This document shows, one piece after another, positions 51,267-62,543 of a stretch of DNA of 64,000 nucleotides; positions within the stretch are counted from its first letter, which is position 1; every line of letters starts with the position of its first letter. Source of the stretch: Edwardiiplasma whartonense (lineage in GTDB: Bacteria > Bacillota_I > Bacilli_A > Mycoplasmatales > Mycoplasmataceae). Position numbers and translations under genes: made by a program. Location: the NCBI RefSeq assembly GCF_023566315.1, contig NZ_JAKNSU010000003.1. The stretch is one strand, 5' to 3'. The notes under the pieces were generated by a model, which was given only the letters and a program-made list of their open reading frames with translations, was not told where the DNA came from and searched no databases.

Positions 51267-53264
51267 ATGAGTCAACAAGAACAGAATGCCAATGATAATT
51301 TGCATTTGCAAAGATCCAAGAAACAGAACCACCAAAATTTCACTGGAACCCTAATCGGGGCTTCGATTTCTTTAATTAATGCCATCATTCAATTTATGAT
51401 GATTTATTGAATTTTGAAAGCCTACGGGACAGAATTCAACGGATTTATTCGTCTTTCTGCAGCGCTTACAACAGTTGGAGGCACAACTGAAGGAGCCTTA
51501 GGAGTTTCGACTGTTGTTCTTTTAATGAAACCTTTACAGAACAATGACTTTATTACTGCTAATGAAATCTTTTCTACTAGTAAAAAACGTTATTCTAATG
51601 GAATGATTACCAACACAGTGATTATTGTTTTACTTTCAGTTCTTTATCCTTTGTGAATTGTAATTTCGCCTGTGCTGGTTAAGGGTAGTGGGGAGATTAA
51701 CTTTTCAATGGTTTTAACCCAAGGAAAAGTACAGTTTATGACCGTACCTTTTTTTGAACTAATCTTTATCTTTTTATTTTTTGGCGTAAAAAACATTATT
51801 AGTGCTGGTTTTTTTGGCGCGTATGAAAACATTATTCAAGCTGACCAACAAAACGGAACCAGAAGAGTAATTATTTTGTTCACTGATTTAGTGATTTATG
51901 GCGTCCTCTTTTACTTATTAAACATTACTACTAAGGGCGATTTACCAATTAATCCGATTTTTCCGTTCATGATTCTTTTAGGATATGGACCCTTACGAGG
52001 GTTGCTAATTATGATTTATGTTAAACGGAATTACGAATGGTTAAAGTTTTATCCTGATTTTGATAATTTTCAACTCAAGAAGTCATCAGCAAAAATGTTT
52101 TCAATTTCGTTAGGAAGAACCTTATTGTTTAACACTGATATTTTTTTAGTAATGATTGTTTTGGGAGGGTATGGGTTGAGAACTTCATCAATGCTTTCTT
52201 TATACTTATTAATCGGGGTTAATACTCGTTTGATTATGACTAACTTTATTACTTCGTTTCGTGAATATTTTGTTAGTGTCATTGTTAAAGACGGACGGTT
52301 GTACTGGGAATCATACTCTAAGTATGAACTCTATTTGTATGCGGTTTCTGCGTTTACGTTTGTACTTATGTCTATACTTAGTCCTTATTTGGTTTCAGCC
52401 TTGTACGGACCAATGGTGAATAAAGATTTTGAAAGTGTTACTACTAATGCTAGTCAAGCGGTTTTAAGTTTGAACCTAGCAGCATTAGAAAATGCTTATC
52501 AGTTTATGTTTAAAGGACCATCGTTTTCGGTTATTTATGCCACTTCTACTGCGTTTATTCTTTTAATTCAAGGACAATTTACCTTGGTTGAAGCTAAAGA
52601 ACGTTCTGAACAGGTTTCTAAACCAACTACGATTATTGCAATCCTTTATATTGTTTTTGCCACGGCTCTCTCCTTGATTTTTTCTGTTCCCCAAACTGGT
52701 GATTATTTTATTCGGGACACTTTACTGATTTTTTATAGTACCAAGATTGTGTTTATGGCAGCACTATATGGGTATTTATGAGTAGAAAACTGAAAGAATG
52801 GTACTTATAATGCTAACTTACACTATATTATTCCTAACTTGTTGGCGTTTGCTATTCCCGTGTCATTAGGAGTGGTTGGAAACTTGTTCTTGTTTCAAAC
52901 GCTTTATCCGATTGGTGAGATGAAAAGTTTGTGATCCTTGATTGTGGTGATTTTACTTGTCATTGCTGGTGATTTAGTCGTTGTTATTATTTGTGCCCTC
53001 TCGATGCGACCAAAAGTGGCAGTCTTATTAATTTTAATGCTTCCGATTGTCAAACAGATTGTGGCCCGAACCAAGAATGAATCGCGCTATAAACGCTTAA
53101 CTCAAGCAAATGTTGATGTTGCTAAAATCGGGAATAACAATTTAGTTTATAGTGAACTTTCTACAACCATTCAACAAGAGGAGTACGATTTAGAGCGGAT
53201 GAATGAGATTGATGAAGTCTTTCGTCCTAAAGTTTATAAACTAAAAAACGATGAAGATGAATAA
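51267..53264 (+). CDS. Polysaccharide/lipid flippase-like membrane protein
   Basis: A 665-residue polytopic protein. The first helices (TLIGASISLINAIIQFMMIY, then YGTEFNGFIRLSAALTT...GALGVSTVVLLMKPL) resemble Wzx-type oligosaccharide flippases of the MOP superfamily. The C-terminus is a soluble tail (ERMNEIDEVFRPKVYK). Five TGA codons are Trp. The ribosome-binding site AAAAGGAGGG is strong. With the family 2 glycosyltransferase at 44749 it might serve a surface glycan, although they are not in one operon. Family assignment is moderate. Confidence 0.65.
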
Positions 53265-53280
53265 ATTGCTTCTTTAAGGT

Positions 53281-53304
53281 AAAAGGGATGGCAATCCCTT
53301 TTTT
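53281..53304 (+). terminator. Terminator after the flippase-like gene
   Basis: Stem AAAGGGAT / ATCCCTTT with a 4-base loop and T-run. Confidence 0.85.
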
Positions 53305-53352
53305 CTTTCGTGATTAATCAAAGTATAATATTACTATTGTGAGGTTTTAAGA

Positions 53353-55341
53353 ATGGATAAAAAAATTCTTGATCGATATAACTTGTTAAAAACAAAATTA
53401 ATTCAATGGGGACAAGAGTATTATGAAAATGATACTCCTAGTGTTGATGATGCTGAGTATGATCAAGCGATGCAAACTCTGTTGGCTTTAGAAGAACAGT
53501 ATCCTGAACTGATCAGTGAAGATTCACCAAGTCAGTTAATTGGTGGGGCTGTGGCTTCAGGATTTAGTAAGTATCATCATACTCAGGCAATGATGTCTTT
53601 GGGTGATGCTTTTTCTGTAGAAGAGCTTGAAAAGTTTAACCAACAAATCAGTAAAGTTAGCAACCAAATTGATAATCCTTACTTTGCTGAACTCAAGATC
53701 GATGGACTTTCAATTGCTTTAATTTATGAAGAAGGGCGGTTAGTAACTGCAGCTACTAGAGGGGATGGAAAAATTGGTGAAAACGTGACTAACAATGTTC
53801 GTCAAATTGCAGCAATTCCATTAACAATTCCTCAGAAAGGTCATGTAGAAGTTCGGGGAGAAGTTTATTTACCAAAAGCTGAATTTGAAAAGTTAAACCA
53901 CCACCGCTTATTAAATGATGAGCCCTTATTTGCCAACCCTCGTAACGCTGCTGCTGGTACTTTACGCCAACTTGATCCCAAAATTGTTCGCAATCGTCAC
54001 CTAAGTGCTTTTATTTACTATTATTATGGTGATCAAAAAGTGGCGAGTCAAAGCGAAGCAATCGCTCATTTAAAAACACTTGGTTTTCCTACTAATCCTG
54101 AGGGTAAGTTGTGTCAGAACTTGACTGAAGTTAAAACTTATATTCAAGAATATAGTGATAAAAGAAATAACTTGCCATACGAGATTGATGGAATTGTTTT
54201 AAAGTATAATGACTTTAATTTATATGATGAGATTGGTTACACTGCTAAAGTACCTAAATGAGCGATTGCTTATAAGTTTCCTGCTGAAGTAAAAGAAACT
54301 ACACTATTAGATATTTATGGAACTGTGGGGCGAACAGGCAAAATTACCTATAATGCCAAACTGAATCCTGTGCAATTAGCAGGAACAAATGTTGGTGCTG
54401 CAACTTTAAACAATGCCCAATTTATTCAAAGTCTTGATTTAAGGATTGGGGGTAAAGTTAAAGTTAAAAAGGCTGGAGATATCATTCCAGAAGTAATTAG
54501 TATTAGTAAAGGTAAAACTTATGCTAACCTACCAGTGTTTGTCCCTTTAACTCATTGTCCTGTTTGTGACAGTTTGTTGGAAAAAAACACTGGTGAAGTC
54601 GACCAGTATTGCATTAACATTGATTGTCCAGCACAAATTAAAAGAAGTATTGAACACTTTGCTTCTCGTGGAGCTCAAAACATTGTGGGATTGGGAGAAA
54701 TGATTGTGGTGCAATTATATGAAAATGAAATCTTAACAGATGTGGTCGGGATTTATGAATTAAAAGATAAAGTTGACCAACTGCTTGCTTTAGATAAGTT
54801 TGGTCAAAAAAAAGTCGACAACCTTTTAGCATCAATTGAGAAATCAAAACAAAATTCGTTGGAAAGGGTTTTGTTTGGTTTAGGAATTCGCCATATTGGT
54901 AACAAAACTGCCCTGATTCTTGCTAAGGAATTTCGTAATCTTGATACGTTGATGCAAACTTCAAGTGAAGCTTTTGCTTTGGTTGAGGGGGTTGGTGAAG
55001 TTGTTGCCGAATCCTTGGTTGATTGGTTTAATGAAACCAGAAACCAACACGTGATTCAGGCTTTGAAAGAGCATGGTTTGAATTTTGACTACTTTGATAA
55101 TTCTCCAGTTATTCCCCAAACTTTGACTGGTCAAACTTGGGTGATTACTGGTACTCTTTCTCATCCTCGCCAATATTTTGAAGCAATAATCCAAGCTCGA
55201 GGAGGGAAAACTAGTAGTAGTGTTTCAGCTAAAACTAGTTATCTGTTAGCAGGAGAAATGACAGGTTCAAAATTTAACAAAGCCCAAGAGTTAGGGGTTA
55301 AAATTTTAACTGAAGCAGAGTTTAACGATTTAATTAAATAG
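53353..55341 (+). CDS. ligA: NAD-dependent DNA ligase
   Basis: Seals nicks using NAD+, 662 residues. The Ia domain at the N-terminus (DDAEYDQAMQTLLALEEQYP) is followed by the adenylation site FAELKIDGLS (Lys115), the OB fold, a zinc finger with four cysteines (CPVC...YCINIDC), the HhH domain (NIVGLGEMIVVQLYE; VEGVGEVVAESL) and a C-terminal BRCT domain (TGQTWVITGTLSHPR). A TGA at 54259-54261 is Trp. It is followed 11 bases later by gatC. Confidence 0.98.
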
Positions 55342-55352
55342 AGGAGAACGCA

Positions 55353-55880
55353 ATGAAGAAAAAAATTACTGAAATAATTAAAAATAACCATTGGGATGTT
55401 ATTGCAGTTTCTTTGAAGGAAACTGGCGATACAATTTATCAAACATTTAGTAATGTTGATGATTTGATGGTATTTGTTGACCAGAATTTAACAAAATATG
55501 AAGTTAGTTTGCTAGATCATGCTTTAGTTTTAAACCAAGAAACTAGAAAAACAACCTTAACCTTTAACTTTGTTTTTAATTCACCACAAAAGGAGTTAAG
55601 TGATGAATATCTTAAGAAGTTAGGCGATGACATTATGATTGAATTAAAACCTGACGACGTTAGAGAAATTAAGCGAATTGAATCAAGTTTAAGAGAAAAG
55701 TTTTTGAAGGTATTAAGTATTAATACTGATGACATTCAAGCTCAATATTATCCTTTTGATCAAGTTCATAGCTATCTGCGAAGTGATGAAGAAACTAAAA
55801 CCATCGATCAAAGTGCGGTATTAGATAATGCTCCAAGTCATGAAGGAGATTATGTGACAATGGTTAGGGTGGTGAAATAA
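55353..55880 (+). CDS. gatC: Glutamyl-tRNA(Gln)/aspartyl-tRNA(Asn) amidotransferase subunit C with N-terminal extension
   Basis: A 175-residue protein. Residues 95-175 match GatC (DDVREIKRIESSLREKFLKV, then QVHSYLRSDEE and the conserved end PSHEGDYVTMVRVVK), which wraps around GatA and stabilises GatAB. The first 90 residues (IIKNNHWDVIAVSLKETGDT...) are an added domain of unknown role; ordinary GatC is about 95 residues. It starts 11 bases after ligA and ends one base before gatA. Confidence 0.85.
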   Translation: MKKKITEIIKNNHWDVIAVSLKETGDTIYQTFSNVDDLMVFVDQNLTKYEVSLLDHALVLNQETRKTTLTFNFVFNSPQKELSDEYLKKLGDDIMIELKPDDVREIKRIESSLREKFLKVLSINTDDIQAQYYPFDQVHSYLRSDEETKTIDQSAVLDNAPSHEGDYVTMVRVVK

Positions 55881-55881
55881 A

Positions 55882-57351
55882 ATGAGTATTCAAAATAAAA
55901 CGATTGTGCAACTTCATGAAGAGTTAGTAAATAAAACTACAACTGCTACTAAAATTGTTGAAGAAGTCTTGATGATGATTAAAACCGATAAAAAAGACAA
56001 CTTTTTGTTAGCATTTGATGAAACAAAAATGAAAAGTGTCGCTCAACAAATTGATCAACAAGGAGTTGATCGACAAAACCTTTTAGCAGGGATTCCTTAT
56101 TTTGCCAAAGACAACTTTTCCACTAAAGGTTTAACAACCACTGGTGGTTCAGCAATTTTAAAAAATTATATTCCTCCCTTTAATGCAACCGTGATTAATC
56201 TTTTAAATAATCAGCAGGCGTTGATGAGCGGAAAGACTAACCTTGATGAATTAGGAATGGGAGGAACAGGAACTTCATCAGCATTTGGAACTGTGCCTAA
56301 CCCGTTAAATAAAAAGCACTTAGTGGGTGGGTCAAGTTCTGGTTCTGCTTATGGAGTAGCAAAAGGAATTGTTCCTTTTGCTTTGGGAAGTGATACAGGC
56401 GATTCGATTCGCAGACCAGCTTCTTTTGCTGGTATTGTTGGCTATAAACCAACCTATGGAGCAATTTCGCGTTATGGAATGCTGCCTTATTCTCCTAGTT
56501 TAGATCACCCAGGTGTTTTGGCAAAAACAATTGAAGATAGTGCGATTGTAGCTGATGTGTTAGTCGAATTTGACCCTGCAGACTTTACTTCCTTAGCAGT
56601 AGAAAAGAAAGGGTTTTATCAAAACTTAAATAACTTTGATAAACAATTAACTTTTGGTTATTTGACTAATGTTCACAACTTTTTACCACCTAATTTAAAA
56701 AAGAAATACGATGAACTTTATGCTTTGTTAAAAAAGAATGGGGTAATGGTTAAACCTTTAGAGTTTTCACAACCTTTACTTGAAGCCTTATCACCAGTTT
56801 ATATGATGATTTCTTTTTCAGAAGCAGTTTCTAGTAATGCTAACTTGGCGGGGATTAATTTTGGTACTAGAGTGGAGGGGGATCGGTGAGAAGCGGTGAT
56901 GAAAAACACCAGAACTACTAATTTTGGTAGTGTTGTTAAACGTCGGTTTTTAATTGGTTCTTTAAATTTACAAAAAGAAAACCAGGAAATTTATTTGCAC
57001 AAAGCAAAGAAGGTGCGCCGCCTGATTTGTGAAGAAATCAACCACGTTTTTCAAGAATGTGATTTGTTAATTATTCCACCTTCACAAACTGTTGCTCCTT
57101 TAATTGGTAATGGACAAGAGTTTGATGACAACCAAAATCACCAAACTGAATACATTGATGACATTTTAACGTTAGGAAACTTTAGTGGAATTCCTTCAAT
57201 TACGATTCCTTTTGTTGTTGATCACAACAAGATGCCAATTGGAATTAATGTTAATGCTGCTGCTTGTGAAGATTTAAAGATGTTTCAAGGGGCGAAATAT
57301 TTAGAAACAATGATTAAACAACTAGAAAGTAAGGTTTTAGATCATGAATAA
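55882..57351 (+). CDS. gatA: Glutamyl-tRNA(Gln) amidotransferase subunit A
   Basis: Amidase subunit that releases ammonia from glutamine, 489 residues. The Ser-cisSer-Lys triad region is clear: GKTNLDELGMGGTGTSSAFG, VGGSSSGSAYGVAKG and SDTGDSIRRPASFAG; the last differs from the usual DTGGSIRQPA by Gly-to-Asp and Gln-to-Arg. A TGA at 56887-56889 is Trp. It overlaps gatB by 8 bases. With no GlnRS gene seen in the window, the complex probably makes Gln-tRNA(Gln). Confidence 0.96.
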
Positions 57352-58777
57352 TTTTGAAGTAATTATCGGGATTGAAAACCATGTTGAGTTGAAAACAAAA
57401 TCAAAGATGTTTGGCCCTGGTCTGGTTGGTTTTGGTCAAACTCCCAACAGTCAGGTAAGTGAAGTTGATTTAGGTTATCCTGGAGCATTACCAAGTGTTA
57501 ATCAAGAAGGAGTGAGGTTAGCAATTTTAGCTGCTCATGCTTTGAACATGAAGATTGAGTCGTTATTAACCTTTGACCGGAAGAATTATTTTTATCCTGA
57601 TTTAGTTAAGGGTTTTCAAATTACCCAACAATTTAATCCAATCGGTCAAGACGGGTGGTTAGAAATTAGTTTAGATCACGATTCAAACAAAAAAATTGCG
57701 ATTCAACGTTTACATATTGAAGAAGACACTGCTCAACAAAAACACAGTCAAAACCTCACTTTGATTGACTATAATCGTAGTGGAATTGGGTTAATTGAAA
57801 TTGTCACGCATCCAGTCTTGAGAAGTGCTCAAGAAGCAGTTGCTTATGTGGAAAAATTACGAGAAACACTTTTATTTTTGGGAGTGAGTGATGTCAAGAT
57901 GAGTGAAGGGTCATTGCGATGTGATGTTAATGTTTCGCTACGTCCTATCGGTTCAGAAAAATATTCTCATAAAGTGGAAGTGAAAAACCTGAACTCGTTA
58001 GCGAACGTTAAAAAAGCAATTGAATTTGAAGTGAAACGACAAAGTGCTTTATTAGTCCAAAACCTTGTGGTTGAACAAGAAACTCGTAGGTTTGATGAGC
58101 AAAGTCAAACTACAGTCTCAATGCGATCAAAAGCTGATGCTTTAGATTATCGTTACTTTACTGAACCAAACCTATCACCAATCCAACTTGATGAGCAATG
58201 AATTAAAGAAATCATTAGCAATGCTCCAGAATTAGCTAGCAAAAAACGTGATCGTTATGAAGAAATGGGGTTAAGTGCAGAGACTATTAATACCTTAATG
58301 AGTTCGCTTGCTTTAGCTAACTTTTTTGAAGCAACTTTAGCATTAGTAAACGATCCAATTAAAATTAGTAATTATCTTATTGGAGAAGTAATGGCGTTTT
58401 TAAACGAGCAAAACCAAGAAATCAACCAGATTAAGTTAACCCCAGCTAATTTAGCTTCAATGGTGAAGCTATTAAACCAAGGAGTGATTTCTTCTAAACA
58501 TGCTAAAACTATTTTAGAAATGATTTTAGTCGATGATCAAAAGATGCCAGAAGTAATTGTTGAAGAATTAAACTTAAAACTTATCAATGATTCCAAGGAA
58601 ATTGAAGCGTTGTTAACTCCAATCATTGCTCAAAATCAAAGTGTGGTCGAACAATATTCACTTCGTCCTGAACGGGTATTAAAAACGTTAATGGGACAAC
58701 TCATGAAAGTAACTCAAGGTAATGTTAATCCTGATCTTGCCAACCAAATTATTTTAAAGTTGTTAACTAAAGCTTAA
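57344..58777 (+). CDS. gatB: Glutamyl-tRNA(Gln) amidotransferase subunit B
   Basis: Kinase/transamidase subunit, 477 residues. The opening FEVIIGIENHVELKTKSKMF, the YSGAL-like YPGALPSVN, the FDRKNYFYPDLVKGFQITQ motif and SLRCDVNVSLR are conserved; the helical/YqeY C-terminal tail binds the tRNA. A TGA at 58199-58201 is Trp. The gatC-gatA-gatB order with tiny gaps or overlaps is a single operon with ligA. Confidence 0.97.
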
Positions 58778-58783
58778 AGATAG

Positions 58784-58816
58784 AAAAACACCAGTCAGTT
58801 TAGGCTGGTGTTTTTT
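58784..58816. terminator. Shared terminator between gatB and ktrA
   Basis: A perfect 11-bp stem (AAAAACACCAG / CTGGTGTTTTT) between convergent genes. The minus-strand ktrA stop (58800-58802) lies in its loop. Confidence 0.88.
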
Positions 58817-59546
58817 CAGTTCTGGTTTCATTGCTAGTTGGTGGCGTTCCTTGGATCTTATTAACAATATCATTAATAATATTAGAAGCAGCAAACAAGG
58901 TAATGATGTCATCTTCTTTTAAGATGGTATTTTCATCAGGAAGGAAAACCTTACCAGCTCTTCGGATTTGAATAATATTAAAGTCTTTGGAGTTAACTAA
59001 GTTTAATTCATCAAGGGTGCGACTAAAAACACTAGGATTTTTTACTACCACTACAGTTGAGAAGTAATCATCACTTGAAGATTGGATATCAATGTTGACA
59101 TCGATATCATAAACTAACCGACTTCCCACTGTGTTTCCCGCAATTGCATCAGGGGTAATAATTTGGTTATCAACCAGTCCAATTGCTTTTAAGATGCGGC
59201 GATGTCTTTCATCACGAGCTCGAGAAATAATGTTCTTAACACCTAAGTCTAAAAGGTTTAGAACAGTAATTAAAGAAGTTTCCATCGTACTTCCAAACCC
59301 AACCACAACTCCATCAAAACTTTTAATGGCATTCTTTTCTAACGCTGACTTGTTGGTCGCATCCAAAATAACTTTGTCAATTTGATCATAATCAGATAAA
59401 TTCAGGTCCAAACGTTGTTTGTCATTGTCAAACACGGTGACTTTTTGGCGTTTTTCTAGCAAAGTTTGAATTACAACTAAACTAAAGTTAGAAGCTCCTA
59501 GGATTGCAAAATTTTTCTTTCTGGGCACTGGTTCAAACCTCAACAT
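58800..59546 (-). CDS. ktrA: Potassium uptake regulatory subunit KtrA
   Basis: Cytoplasmic RCK protein that gates KtrB, 248 residues. The RCK_N Rossmann fold (NFAILGASNFSLVVIQTLLE, FDNDKQRL, DGVVVGFGSTMETSLIT, NIISRARDERHRRILKAIG) is followed by an RCK_C domain (IIQIRRAGKVFLPDENTILKE). The nucleotide-binding GxGxxG is reduced to GASNFS, unlike the usual GLGRFG. The start is ATG 59546 or GTG 59552. The TATAAT (complement of 59556-59561) lies so close that the mRNA would have almost no 5' leader. Divergent from ktrB. Confidence 0.93.
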   Translation of the reverse strand: MLRFEPVPRKKNFAILGASNFSLVVIQTLLEKRQKVTVFDNDKQRLDLNLSDYDQIDKVILDATNKSALEKNAIKSFDGVVVGFGSTMETSLITVLNLLDLGVKNIISRARDERHRRILKAIGLVDNQIITPDAIAGNTVGSRLVYDIDVNIDIQSSSDDYFSTVVVVKNPSVFSRTLDELNLVNSKDFNIIQIRRAGKVFLPDENTILKEDDIITLFAASNIINDIVNKIQGTPPTSNETRTEKTPA

Positions 59547-59555
59547 TCTCACTAT

Positions 59556-59588
59556 ATTATACCTATATAACTTTTGTTATTGTATAAT
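59556..59588. promoter_or_regulatory. Divergent promoters of ktrA and ktrB
   Basis: On the minus strand TATAAT (complement of 59556-59561) serves ktrA, only 9 bases from its ATG. On the plus strand TATAAT (59583-59588) serves ktrB. Clear -35 elements are not seen on either strand. Confidence 0.6.
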
Positions 59589-59630
59589 GATAAAAGTAAT
59601 TTTCTTATTTCCCCCTAAGGAGGCTTTTGC

Positions 59631-61403
59631 TTGGCTAAGAAACCATTCGATGATTCCCGTTCCCAAAATGAAAAAAAAGCGGTGAAAAAAAAGCGCAATC
59701 CTCATAAAATTTCTTGAACTCATAAAAAAAGCAACCCTCTGGACCATTCGCTTGAAAAAAACAAGGTTAATGCTTCTTTTTTTCGAAGTCTGAAGCGTTT
59801 TTTTTCAATTAATTCCAAGGTTGAAGAACAAACTACAAAGGATAAGGCGTTTTTAAAGTTAAAGAACTGGTGACCCCTTTCAAAAATTAGTGGCCGCATT
59901 TTTTTGATTTATATTGTAACAATCATTGCAGGAATGATTCTTTTAGCAGTTCCTGGAGTCGTGCTAAACCATAACTATAAATGAGATTTTTTAACTTCAC
60001 TATTTACTACTAGTTCAGCTTTTTCTGATACAGGAATTAATATTGCTGATGCTTCAAATGATTATTCGTTTTGAGGACAATTAATTATTGTTTTACTCAT
60101 TGAAATGGGTGGAATTGGGGTTTTAACCTTTAAAGTTATCCTTTATTTAATGATTAACCGCAAAATTTCAGTCAATGATGCTTCTTTGGCACAAAGTGAA
60201 CGGGGATCTAGTAATTTAAACAGTGCCGTGGTGATGATTCGTGATGGGTTTTTATGGTTAACTGCAGTACAAATTATTGGAGCTGCAATTTTGTTTTTTG
60301 CCTTTTACTTTACTGTTCCTGATCCTAATACTAACTATATTTATAATGGAGAGCGACAAGTGTTGGAGTTAACTTCACCTTATCATAACTTTGTGCGTTC
60401 TTTATGGTTTTGCATTTTTCATTCTACTAGTGCGATTAATAATGCTGGGTTTGATATTGTGTCTTCTGGTTCGCTACAACCTTATAATCATAGTGGTAAT
60501 GTTAGTTATTTAATTCAGATTACTTTTATTGTGGAATGAATTATTGGGGGATTGGGATATCCAACCTTCCATGATATTAAAAACAAGATTAATGCTTGAA
60601 GAAAGGGTGAAAGTGTACCGTTTTCTTTATTTACCAAGTTAAACTTTGTGATTTATTTATTCTTGTTTTTTGCAGGTCCTCTAGCAATTTTTGGAATTGA
60701 GTTTTCTAACCGCAGTAACTCTTTAATTTTTAATAACTATACTGCTAATACCAACCCGTTAGGAATCATTGATGCTGAAACGATTGTAATCACAACTTCC
60801 AAACCCTTAGGAGAAGTGGTTATGGATATTATTTTTAATACCACTTCTACTCGGAACGCGGGATTTTCAAGTATTAACATTAATGATTTTAGTTCGGGTT
60901 CAAAAACAGTCATGGGAATTTTGATGTTTATTGGTTCGGCACCCTCATCAACAGCTGGAGGAATTCGGACAACTACTCTAGCGATTATTATTTTAGGAAT
61001 TGTTTCCATTGCCCGTGGGAAAACTCGGGTGAGTGCGTTTAAAAAAACAGTTCCTGAAGAGACAGTTAAACGAGCTTTTGGGGTCTTTTTCCTTTCAGCG
61101 GTATTAGTCAGTCTGGCTCTAGTTATTTGTTATGCAGACTCGCATGCAGTGCTAAGTATTGCTTATAAAGGTGATGAAGCAGTGGTTGGTTTATTTGTCT
61201 TAATCAGTAGTGCGTTTGGAACTACAGGAATGAATCCGTTAACCAGTGATCAAATGTACCAGTTAGGAGTTTTAACTAAACTTGTTATAATTGTGGTGAT
61301 GTTTATGGGGCAACTAGGAATTTCTAATACCTTGTTAGTCTTTGCTAAAAATAGTAGTAACGAACAGTTTGGCTATTTAGAAGAAGAAGTTGTCATTGGT
61401 TAG
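59631..61403 (+). CDS. ktrB: Potassium transporter subunit KtrB (TrkH family)
   Basis: Membrane K+-translocating subunit, 590 residues. A basic cytoplasmic N-terminus of about 80 residues precedes the TrkH/KtrB core; pore-loop filters include SAFSDTGINIAD and NNAGFD, with later repeats TRNAGFSSIN and SAFGTTGMNPL. Many TGA codons are Trp. The start is TTG 59631, seven bases after AAGGAGG; no ATG is near. It partners KtrA encoded divergently. The next gene, folD, follows 15 bases later. Confidence 0.94.
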
Positions 61404-61418
61404 AAAAGAGAAGTTTTG

Positions 61419-62267
61419 ATGGTTTTAATGGATGGAAAAAAACTTGCCCAACAGTTAGAAACAGAGTTAAAAACTCAAATTAATAACTTGAGAGAGGGTA
61501 GAAAGCCAAGTTTGGTAGTTATTATGGTTGGTAAAGACCCAAGTTCTGAAGTTTATGTACACCACAAACAAGAAGCTTGCGCGCGGGTAGGAATTACTAG
61601 CAAACTTCTTGAGTTTGCCCCAGATGTTACTGAGACGACATTAATCACGACTATTCAAGCACTTAATGCTGATTCTAGTGTGGATGGTATTCTTTTACAG
61701 TTCCCTCTGCCATCACATTTAAACAAGACTAAAATGATGAGTTTGGTTGATCCAAGCAAAGATGTTGATGGGTTTAACTACCAAAACCAAGGGTTATTAA
61801 TGCAAAACCAGCCAACAATTTTTCCTTGCACTCCTTTGGGAGTAATTGAATTATTAAAAGCCTATGAGATTGAGTTAAAAGGTAAAAACGTTTGTATCGT
61901 AGGTGCTTCTAATATTGTTGGTAAACCGTTGGGAATGATGTTGTTAAACCAAGGCTCAAGTGTCGACTTTTGTCATGAATTTACCCTTGATTTGGCAAGT
62001 CATACGCTTAGAGCTGATATTTTGATAAGCGCTGTTGGGCATCAAGGTTTAATTACCAAAGCGATGGTTAAACCCCAAGCAGTGGTAATTGATATTGGAT
62101 TTATCAAAGATCCTCGTTCAAAAAAGGTGTTTGGAGATGTCGATTTTGCTCAAGTTAAAACAGTCGCAAGTTATTTGACTCCCGTTCCAGGTGGTGTGGG
62201 ACCAATGACTGTTGTAATGCTTTTGAAAAACACCTTTTTACTTTATTTAAGTCACGAAAAAAACTAA
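61419..62267 (+). CDS. folD: Methylenetetrahydrofolate dehydrogenase/cyclohydrolase
   Basis: Bifunctional one-carbon enzyme, 282 residues. The start LMDGKKLAQQLETEL, the catalytic VYVHHKQEACARVGI (Lys), the DGILLQFPLP and PSKDVDGFN motifs and the NADP-binding VGASNIVGKPLGMMLL and TPVPGGVGPMT are all present. It has no TGA codon. It uses the folate brought in and retained by the FolT-like protein and FolC (14022-15898). ATG 61428 is an alternative start. Confidence 0.97.
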   Translation: MVLMDGKKLAQQLETELKTQINNLREGRKPSLVVIMVGKDPSSEVYVHHKQEACARVGITSKLLEFAPDVTETTLITTIQALNADSSVDGILLQFPLPSHLNKTKMMSLVDPSKDVDGFNYQNQGLLMQNQPTIFPCTPLGVIELLKAYEIELKGKNVCIVGASNIVGKPLGMMLLNQGSSVDFCHEFTLDLASHTLRADILISAVGHQGLITKAMVKPQAVVIDIGFIKDPRSKKVFGDVDFAQVKTVASYLTPVPGGVGPMTVVMLLKNTFLLYLSHEKN

Positions 62268-62311
62268 ATTGGTCCTGATAAAAACTATTTTTGAAAAAAA
62301 CAAAAAAGATA

Positions 62312-62340
62312 TAGACAATAATTTAGAAGGTTGCTATAAT
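62312..62340 (+). promoter_or_regulatory. Promoter of the first tRNA cluster
   Basis: TAGACA (62312-62317) and TATAAT (62335-62340, with TGC before it) are separated by 17 bases, 30 bases before tRNA-Asn. It is the best -35/-10 pair in the window. Confidence 0.85.
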
Positions 62341-62370
62341 TTTTATTGTCTTGATAGGAGAATAGTAATT

Positions 62371-62446
62371 GGCTTTTTAGCTCAGTTGGTAGAGCAATCG
62401 GCTGTTAACCGATTTGTCACAGGTTCGAGTCCTGTAAAAGCCGCCA
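62371..62446 (+). tRNA. tRNA-Asn(GTT)
   Basis: 76 nt with encoded CCA. Acceptor GGCTTTT / AAAAGCC; anticodon GTT at 62404-62406; T-arm GGTTCGAGTCC. First gene of a four-tRNA unit (Asn, Glu, Val, Thr). Confidence 0.97.
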
Positions 62447-62454
62447 TTAACAAT

Positions 62455-62530
62455 GGCCTGTTGGTGAAGTGGTTAACACACACGGTTTTCATCCGTGGAT
62501 TCACGGGTTCGAGCCCCGTACAGGCTACCA
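62455..62530 (+). tRNA. tRNA-Glu(TTC)
   Basis: 76 nt with encoded CCA. Acceptor GGCCTGT / ACAGGCT (G-U at the end); anticodon TTC at 62488-62490 in loop TTTTCAT. Substrate of GluRS for Glu; the Gln route via GatCAB needs tRNA-Gln, not seen here. Confidence 0.96.
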
Positions 62531-62543
62531 TTATTTAAATATT

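Noticed and set aside
62269..62538. Open frame running through the tRNA-Asn and tRNA-Glu genes
   Set aside because: It is made of the tRNA sequences themselves and has no coding signal.
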